NCBI GenBank assembly: GCA_902464595.1
Contig: CABQJX010000037.1
Span: 1-21,034, forward strand
Source: an uncultured Lachnoclostridium sp.
GTDB lineage: Bacteria; Bacillota; Clostridia; Lachnospirales; Lachnospiraceae
Reading direction: 5' to 3'
DNA length: 21,034 nt
Under the pieces are notes generated by a model. It saw only the letters and a program-made list of their open reading frames with translations, did not search any database and was not told the origin of the DNA. The translations under genes were made by a program, and so were the position numbers. This document shows positions 16,455 through 21,034 of the stretch, in pieces (the first letter of the stretch is position 1; each line of letters opens with the position of its first letter).

Positions 16455-17810
16455 TTGAAGAAGGCGAATACGGATATGATCGAGGGAGGCGTTGCCAGCT
16501 CTATTTTTTGGTTTGCCGTTCCTTTACTTGCCGGAAATTTCTTCCAGCAACTGTATAACACAGTGGATTCCTATGTGGTGGGAAATTATGTGGATACCAA
16601 TGCCCTGGCGGCGGTTGGGGCTTCCTCCTCTATCATCAACATGCTGGTAGGATTTTTTATGGGAATGTCTATTGGCGCGGGGGTAGTGATCTCACAGTAT
16701 TTTGGGGCCAGGGAAAGGGAGCAGATGAGCCAGGCGGTTCACTGCGCCATTGCCCTGACCGGTGTTTTAAGCCTGCTCTTTACCGCTCTCGGCTTAGCTT
16801 TTACAAGGCCTCTGCTTCAGGCGGTAGGAGTGCCGGGGGAGGTTCTTCCCCATGCCGCTCTCTATCTTCTCATTTATTTTGGAGGAATTACCTTTTCCCT
16901 GTTTTACAATATCGGTTCCGGAATCCTGAGAGCTGTGGGAGATTCAAGAAATCCACTGATTTATCTCGCTGTGGCCAGCATCATTAACATTGTTCTGGAT
17001 TTTCTGTTTGTATGCGGGTTTAACATGGGCATCGCCGGCGTTGCCATTGCCACTGTCATTGCCCAGGCAGTCAGTTCCTTTATGGTCATGTGCAAGCTGA
17101 TCCGGAGCCGGGAGGATTACCGGGTGGAGATTAAGAAAGTCCGGTTCCACAAAAAAATGCTTCGCCGGATCATTGCCCTGGGCCTTCCGGCAGCCTGCCA
17201 GCAGAGCATCACATCTTTTTCTAATGTGATCGTTCAGTCCTATATCAATCATTTTGGCGCTGTGGCAATGGCAGGCTACTCAGCGACTATTCGGATCGAC
17301 AGCTTTCTCCAGCTTCCCCTGCAAAGCTTCAATATGGCGATCACTACATTTGTAGGTCAGAATATCGGGGCGAGGAAGGGGATGAGGGTGAAACGCGGGA
17401 TCCTGGCAGCCTGGATGATGAGTTCCCTTATTATCATAGCTGGCTCTGCAGGCCTCTATGCGGGTTCCGGTTTTATGGTCGCTCTTTTTACATCGGATAC
17501 CCAGGTCATTGAGACAGGAAGCCGGATGCTGCGTATTTTTGCCCTTGGTTACATATCGATGCCGGTAATACAGATTTTAAATGGAGCCCTCAGGGGAGCC
17601 GGATTGTCAAAGATTCCCATGTTTTTTATGCTGGGAAGTTTTGTTGTCCTTCGCCAGATCTATTTGATGGTCACTGTGCCTCTGACCCACAGCCTGTGGC
17701 TGGTCATGGCCGGCTGGCCCATTACCTGGGTAATCTGCGCTATTGGAATGTTCCTTTATTATCTAAAAGCGGACTGGCTTCCCAAGGAGGCGTTCGGCCA
17801 GGGAGATTAG
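16455..17810 (+). CDS. MATE family multidrug/toxin exporter
   Basis: A cation-coupled exporter of the inner membrane with about 12 helices in two MatE repeats; the 451-residue length is typical. The N-terminal pattern LLAGNFFQQLYNTVDSYVVG, followed by ALAAVGASSSI and GMSIGAGVVISQYFGA, is characteristic of clostridial MATE proteins. The second repeat shows GLPAACQQSITSFSN and NIGARKGMRVKRG. I take TTG 16455 as start: GGGGG lies nine bases upstream and the product begins MKKANTDMIEGG, as in relatives. An upstream TTG at 16446 directly abuts the G run. The neighbour dehydrogenase suggests export of, or relief from, a toxic small molecule, but this is inference. The last 48 bases overlap the ABC permease gene on the other strand. 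Confidence 0.93.
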   Translation: MKKANTDMIEGGVASSIFWFAVPLLAGNFFQQLYNTVDSYVVGNYVDTNALAAVGASSSIINMLVGFFMGMSIGAGVVISQYFGAREREQMSQAVHCAIALTGVLSLLFTALGLAFTRPLLQAVGVPGEVLPHAALYLLIYFGGITFSLFYNIGSGILRAVGDSRNPLIYLAVASIINIVLDFLFVCGFNMGIAGVAIATVIAQAVSSFMVMCKLIRSREDYRVEIKKVRFHKKMLRRIIALGLPAACQQSITSFSNVIVQSYINHFGAVAMAGYSATIRIDSFLQLPLQSFNMAITTFVGQNIGARKGMRVKRGILAAWMMSSLIIIAGSAGLYAGSGFMVALFTSDTQVIETGSRMLRIFALGYISMPVIQILNGALRGAGLSKIPMFFMLGSFVVLRQIYLMVTVPLTHSLWLVMAGWPITWVICAIGMFLYYLKADWLPKEAFGQGD

Positions 17811-18590
17811 CTGGTACAAAGCTGTGGATAGTACACAAAGGATCGTGATGGATGCAATAACCATGGTCATGGCAAAGGTCTGGGAGCCATAGGTGATGAG
17901 GTAGCCCAGGCCGGCTTTTGCGCTGAGAAATTCTCCGATGATGACCCCCACCAGGCACAGGCCGATATTTACCTTCATGCTGTTTATAAGGAGTGGGAGG
18001 GAGCCGGGGAGAAGGACTTTGAGAAGAATATCTTTTCCATTTCCTCCCAGAGAACGGATCAAAAGGGCCTGTTCTGCATCCATCTGGGAAAATCCTGTGT
18101 ACAGTGTAAGGATCGATCCGAAAACAGCCACGGACACAGCAGCCGTGACGACGGTTCCCATATGGTTTCCCAGCCACACAATGAGCAGGGGAGCCAGAGC
18201 GGATTTTGGCAGGCTGTTTAGAAGGACCAAAAATGGTTCGCATATCTGGGCAAGGCTGGGAAGGGACCACAAAAGCAAGGCAAAGGCCAGGCTCAGAAGC
18301 GTACAGACCCCGAAGCTTACAAGGGTTTCCCAGAGAGTGACCCCCGTGTGGAGAAAGATACTTTTGTCAGCAGTCATTTCTCTCAGGCAGGCAAATACCA
18401 TGGAGGGAGAGCTGAACAGGAAGGAATCAATATAGCCCATCTGGGCAGACAGCTCCCAGATGGCCAGAAATAAAACAGCGATCATGATGCGGCAGACAGC
18501 TACCTGACGGCGGCGCTGCCGCTCTTTTGACAGATAGGAGGCCTGGGCAGGAGAAGGGGAGCAGGCAAAAAGAGGTTTAAGGGGTTTCAT
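17763..18590 (-). CDS. ABC transporter permease (SsuC/TauC/ThiX type)
   Basis: Membrane subunit of an importer of the nitrate/sulfonate/taurine or pyrimidine-precursor class. Of 275 residues, the first 30 or so are basic and cytoplasmic. About six helices follow, near 31-48, 87-109, 120-140, 144-165, 200-222 and 233-258. The EAA loop that docks on the ATPase is at about 171-195 (DAEQALLIRSLGGNGKDILLKVLLPGSLP). The start overlaps the ATPase stop by 14 bases, showing one operon. No substrate-binding protein is adjacent, so the ligand is unknown. The gene's end runs 48 bases into the convergent MATE gene with no terminator between them. Confidence 0.93.
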   Translation of the reverse strand: MKPLKPLFACSPSPAQASYLSKERQRRRQVAVCRIMIAVLFLAIWELSAQMGYIDSFLFSSPSMVFACLREMTADKSIFLHTGVTLWETLVSFGVCTLLSLAFALLLWSLPSLAQICEPFLVLLNSLPKSALAPLLIVWLGNHMGTVVTAAVSVAVFGSILTLYTGFSQMDAEQALLIRSLGGNGKDILLKVLLPGSLPLLINSMKVNIGLCLVGVIIGEFLSAKAGLGYLITYGSQTFAMTMVIASITILCVLSTALYQLISLAERLLGKPVRF

Positions 18591-19350
18591 CCATCTTCAG
18601 CTCCTTCCATACCAGATTGAAATAGTGGGAAAACAGAGGGCTGTTGCGCCGTTTGAGGGGGCAGGAGCCCTCTTCCTCAAATTCAATGGGAATGATGGCC
18701 TTGACTGTGCCGGGGCGGGAAGACAATACCAGGATCCGATCCGCCACGCTGATTGCTTCGGAAAGATCGTGGGTCACTAAAACCGCTGTTTTTCCTGTCT
18801 TTCGCAGGATGGAGCTAATATCGTCGCAGACAGCCAGACGGGTCTGGTAATCCAGGGCGGAAAATGGTTCGTCCAACAAAAGAAGATCAGGCTGTAAGGC
18901 CAGGGTACGGATCAGGGCGGCTCTCTGGCGCATTCCGCCGGACAGCTCCCAGGGCTTGGCGTGTTCAAAGCCCTCCAGTCCATAGGATTTCATCATTTCT
19001 TTTAATTGGAGCTTAGACTCCGGGGTCAGATTGTTTTGGATCTCAAGTCCCAGAGAAATATTGGAAAAAATGTCCCTCCAGGGAAAGAGACAGTCTTTTT
19101 GCAGCATATACCCTACTGCGTCTTTGGAGGTATTTAAGGGCATGCCGTCCAAAAGGATCTCTCCTTCCTCAGGTTCAGCCAGGCCGCAGAGGAGAGACAG
19201 TAAAGTGGATTTTCCGCATCCGGAGGGGCCTACAATGGCCAGAAATTCTCCGGGCAGCACGAAAAAGGATATATGAGAAAGGGCCAGCGTCTCACCATCG
19301 AAGGAATGGTAAGAATAGCTGACCCTTCGTGCTTCCAGTTTAGGGATCAT
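18577..19350 (-). CDS. ABC transporter ATP-binding protein (SsuB/TauB/ThiZ type)
   Basis: Cytoplasmic ATPase that powers the permease encoded next to it. The 257-residue protein has Walker A GPSGCGKST (41-49), Q-loop Gln84 in YMLQKD, the signature LSGGM (136-140), Walker B LLLLDEP (156-162), the D-loop SALD (164-167) and the switch His194 in VTHD. YMLQKDCLFPWR and the C-terminal FSHYFNLVWKEL pattern fit the nitrate/sulfonate-type group. ATG 19350 has AGAAAGGAG seven bases upstream. That ribosome binding site can pair with a perfect complement 33 bases further upstream, so translation may be regulated. The deacetylase gene ends 79 bases before it on the same strand. Confidence 0.95.
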   Translation of the reverse strand: MIPKLEARRVSYSYHSFDGETLALSHISFFVLPGEFLAIVGPSGCGKSTLLSLLCGLAEPEEGEILLDGMPLNTSKDAVGYMLQKDCLFPWRDIFSNISLGLEIQNNLTPESKLQLKEMMKSYGLEGFEHAKPWELSGGMRQRAALIRTLALQPDLLLLDEPFSALDYQTRLAVCDDISSILRKTGKTAVLVTHDLSEAISVADRILVLSSRPGTVKAIIPIEFEEEGSCPLKRRNSPLFSHYFNLVWKELKMDETP

Positions 19351-19408
19351 GGAGAAGCTCCTTTCTCAATAGAAACAGATTTCTTGCTCTATCATATGCA
19401 GAAAGGAG
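19351..19408 (-). promoter_or_regulatory. Leader able to mask the ribosome binding site of the ABC ATPase
   Basis: On the minus strand, CTCCTTTCT (19408-19400) is a perfect complement of the Shine-Dalgarno stretch AGAAAGGAG (19366-19358). Within the 33-base loop, AGAAA and TTTCT can form a further 5-bp hairpin around UCUG. Downstream, CTCC (19354-19351) can also pair with the same GGAG across CTT, and GAGAA (19367-19363) can pair with TTCTC (19356-19352), leaving AGGAGC in a loop. These pairings are mutually exclusive. No known riboswitch consensus was recognised. Confidence 0.4.
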
Positions 19409-19429
19409 AGGGAAAGTTCTGGATTGCTG

Positions 19430-20893
19430 CTAATAGCTCCATCCTACAGGGGTAGGACGGGCTTTGTCAAAAATTTCAGAGGCGTCGAACAGATCGGTCA
19501 GCCTCTTTTGGGCTGGATCTGTCTGTATCACATCCTGGTACAGGCGGTAGCCGTCCAGGTTCCTTCTGGCCATGCGCAGGTGATCCGTTCCCATCTGGAT
19601 CCAGCTTGGTTTGCTGGCATCTACATTGCAGAAGTACCGGAAGCCTTTGGACTTTAGGTAGGTAAACCGTGGATTATCCCCGCTGTAAGGCCGCCATCCC
19701 CCTATATCATTTCCGTAAGGATAGAGGATAATATCCGTAGGTCCGATGAGGGATTCCACTTCTGCCTCCCATTTGTCCGTATCTGTGATGAAGCGTTCAT
19801 CGGAGATGGCAAATCCTCCTTCTGGGGTATCTCCCAGCCCAAGGTGGAGATGTCCCCAGCTATGGGAGGCCATTTCCCATCCCTGTTCCCGGAGAGCCTG
19901 GGCAACCGCGGCCGCCTTCTCCCGCTCAGCCTCATAGTCAGGGTTCTCTGCATAGGAGGAAGCGGTGCGGTAACCCAGGATCCCTTCATAGCCGGTAAAG
20001 GCTAAGATAGCTCTGGCTCCGCGGTAGGAGAAGTCAGGATGCTCCTCAATGAAATCATTTAAGAGGGGAACCAGATCGTAGGAGCCGGTGGATACCGTTC
20101 CGTCCTCCATAACCATCTCACAGGTTGGCTTTCCATCTTCACCGATGATGATGCGGCTAGCAAAACCGTCTCCATCCATATAGGGATAATAGCAGACATC
20201 GTCCTGAGACATGACAAAGGGCTTTTTTCCTTCCGGGAGCAGGATATTCCCCTTCACAAACCGTGGATTTCCGTTTTCATCTGTCTCCTCATAAGCCACG
20301 TCCCGGATACGCACCAGCACATATCCCTTCTGGTACATCTGCTCCAGTATGGCCAGAAATTCATCCTTCGTGGTCATGACGGAGTTATAGTTCTGGCTGT
20401 CGCTGTCTCCGTCAAAGGCTTTGGCGGTGTCCATGATAAGAGAATGGAAAAAAATATGGGTCACAGAGTCAATATCCGCAGGGACCAGGGCCGCCTTCTC
20501 ATTTTCATAGCGTTCCAGTGTTTCTGTGATCCGGCTGTCAGCCAGGTCAAGGCCGCTGTTATGGATCAGCTCTGCCGCTCTGTCATAATCGTATCCCTTG
20601 GCCAGGTAATCGGCCTGGGCGAGGAGACGGGAAATATCGTCCTGGGCTATGGTTTCCTGTTCTGCTTCTTCGGAAGGCGGCAAGACATTTTCATCAGAGG
20701 AAACAGGCTTTCCGCCTGCCTCGATCCATGGCTTTGCGCCAGGTTTTTTGTTTAATACAAAACGGGATAGGGCAAAAATGCCGCCTCCCGCCAGCACCGT
20801 AACTGCTAATAACACACAAAGAGTAGGAAGATGGCGGGACAATGCCTGTCTGCGTCTTCGCATCTGTCTGCGTCTATAATCAAATCTGCTCAT
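19430..20893 (-). CDS. Membrane-anchored NodB-type polysaccharide deacetylase
   Basis: A predicted extracytoplasmic metal-dependent deacetylase acting on cell-wall or surface glycan. The 487-residue product starts with an Arg-rich cytoplasmic stub and one membrane helix (about 23-45), so it is anchored with the enzyme outside. A helical linker region follows (about 80-140). NodB-type residues are visible as Asp231-Asp232 in SQDD, His344 and His348 in SHSWGH, and YPYG at 391-394. The usual TFDDG is replaced by MSQDDVCYY, and about 110 residues separate the DD and HxxxH motifs, longer than in compact NodB domains. ATG 20893 follows AGGAG by eight bases. The frame stays open to the window edge, but no upstream start has a comparable site. 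The precise substrate is unknown. Confidence 0.85.
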   Translation of the reverse strand: MSRFDYRRRQMRRRRQALSRHLPTLCVLLAVTVLAGGGIFALSRFVLNKKPGAKPWIEAGGKPVSSDENVLPPSEEAEQETIAQDDISRLLAQADYLAKGYDYDRAAELIHNSGLDLADSRITETLERYENEKAALVPADIDSVTHIFFHSLIMDTAKAFDGDSDSQNYNSVMTTKDEFLAILEQMYQKGYVLVRIRDVAYEETDENGNPRFVKGNILLPEGKKPFVMSQDDVCYYPYMDGDGFASRIIIGEDGKPTCEMVMEDGTVSTGSYDLVPLLNDFIEEHPDFSYRGARAILAFTGYEGILGYRTASSYAENPDYEAEREKAAAVAQALREQGWEMASHSWGHLHLGLGDTPEGGFAISDERFITDTDKWEAEVESLIGPTDIILYPYGNDIGGWRPYSGDNPRFTYLKSKGFRYFCNVDASKPSWIQMGTDHLRMARRNLDGYRLYQDVIQTDPAQKRLTDLFDASEIFDKARPTPVGWSY

Positions 20894-20993
20894 GAAAATT
20901 CTCCTGTAATCTGAAATTGGGATGCCCTCTGTTTGCAAAAGAGAGGTTCTCGCTGCTGCGCGGAGTATGGAGATTTCCTCGCTGCCGCTCGGA

Positions 20994-21032
20994 TCAAATG
21001 GGCGCGGTATCATATACGCCTCTGGCGATATT
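20994..21032 (-). other. Possible 3' end of an upstream minus-strand gene
   Basis: One minus-strand frame entering from the window edge reads NIARGVYDTAPI and stops with TGA at 20996-20994. This would leave about 100 bases before the deacetylase start, a plausible gene boundary. Twelve residues are too few to identify a protein, and the frame could be chance. Nothing else was recognised in 20894-21034. Confidence 0.2.
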
Positions 21033-21034
21033 AT

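Noticed and set aside
20893..21013. N-terminal extension of the deacetylase from ATG 21013
   Set aside because: No ribosome binding site precedes it and it would put 40 residues before the Arg-rich stub and membrane anchor; ATG 20893 has AGGAG at good spacing.

Overview
The window looks like chromosomal DNA from an anaerobic, gut-type Firmicute, most likely a Lachnospiraceae / Clostridium cluster XIVa organism. The grounds are AddAB instead of RecBCD, the flavin-bifurcating NfnAB pair, a DUF4317 protein, strong AGGAGG-type ribosome binding sites, extended -10 promoters and a base composition near one half G+C. Genes are densely packed, and no tRNA, rRNA, IS element, integrase, CRISPR array or prophage gene was seen.

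Layout. (1) 1-6982, plus: addB (5' end outside the window) overlapping addA, the two subunits of the double-strand-break repair helicase-nuclease, closed by a strong bidirectional hairpin terminator. (2) 7086-9095: thyA on the minus strand, divergent from two tandem dihydrofolate reductase genes on the plus strand. ThyA makes dTMP and dihydrofolate, and the reductases regenerate tetrahydrofolate, so the cluster is a complete thymidylate cycle. Extended -10 promoters face away from each other, and a perfect 7-bp dyad covers the thyA promoter. (3) 9218-12465: a LacX-type aldose epimerase, then nfnA-nfnB for NADH-dependent reduced ferredoxin:NADP+ oxidoreductase, closed by another bidirectional terminator. 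(4) 12561-14494, minus: a membrane-anchored diguanylate cyclase split by a one-base frameshift in a run of seven A. (5) 14698-17810, plus: a strong promoter, a short DUF4317 protein, a zinc-dependent formaldehyde/threonine-dehydrogenase-like enzyme and a MATE exporter, spaced like an operon. (6) 17763-20893, minus: an ABC permease (3' end overlapping the MATE gene in antisense), its ATPase, and a membrane-anchored NodB-type polysaccharide deacetylase.

Most genes are ordinary housekeeping or accessory functions. I did not find a clear new defence or mobile system. The observations most worth a second look are the A7 frameshift in the cyclase, the DUF4317-dehydrogenase-MATE operon, the paired DHFR genes with the thyA operator-like dyad, the structured leader that can mask the ribosome binding site of the ABC ATPase, and the sense-antisense tail overlap between the MATE gene and the ABC permease.
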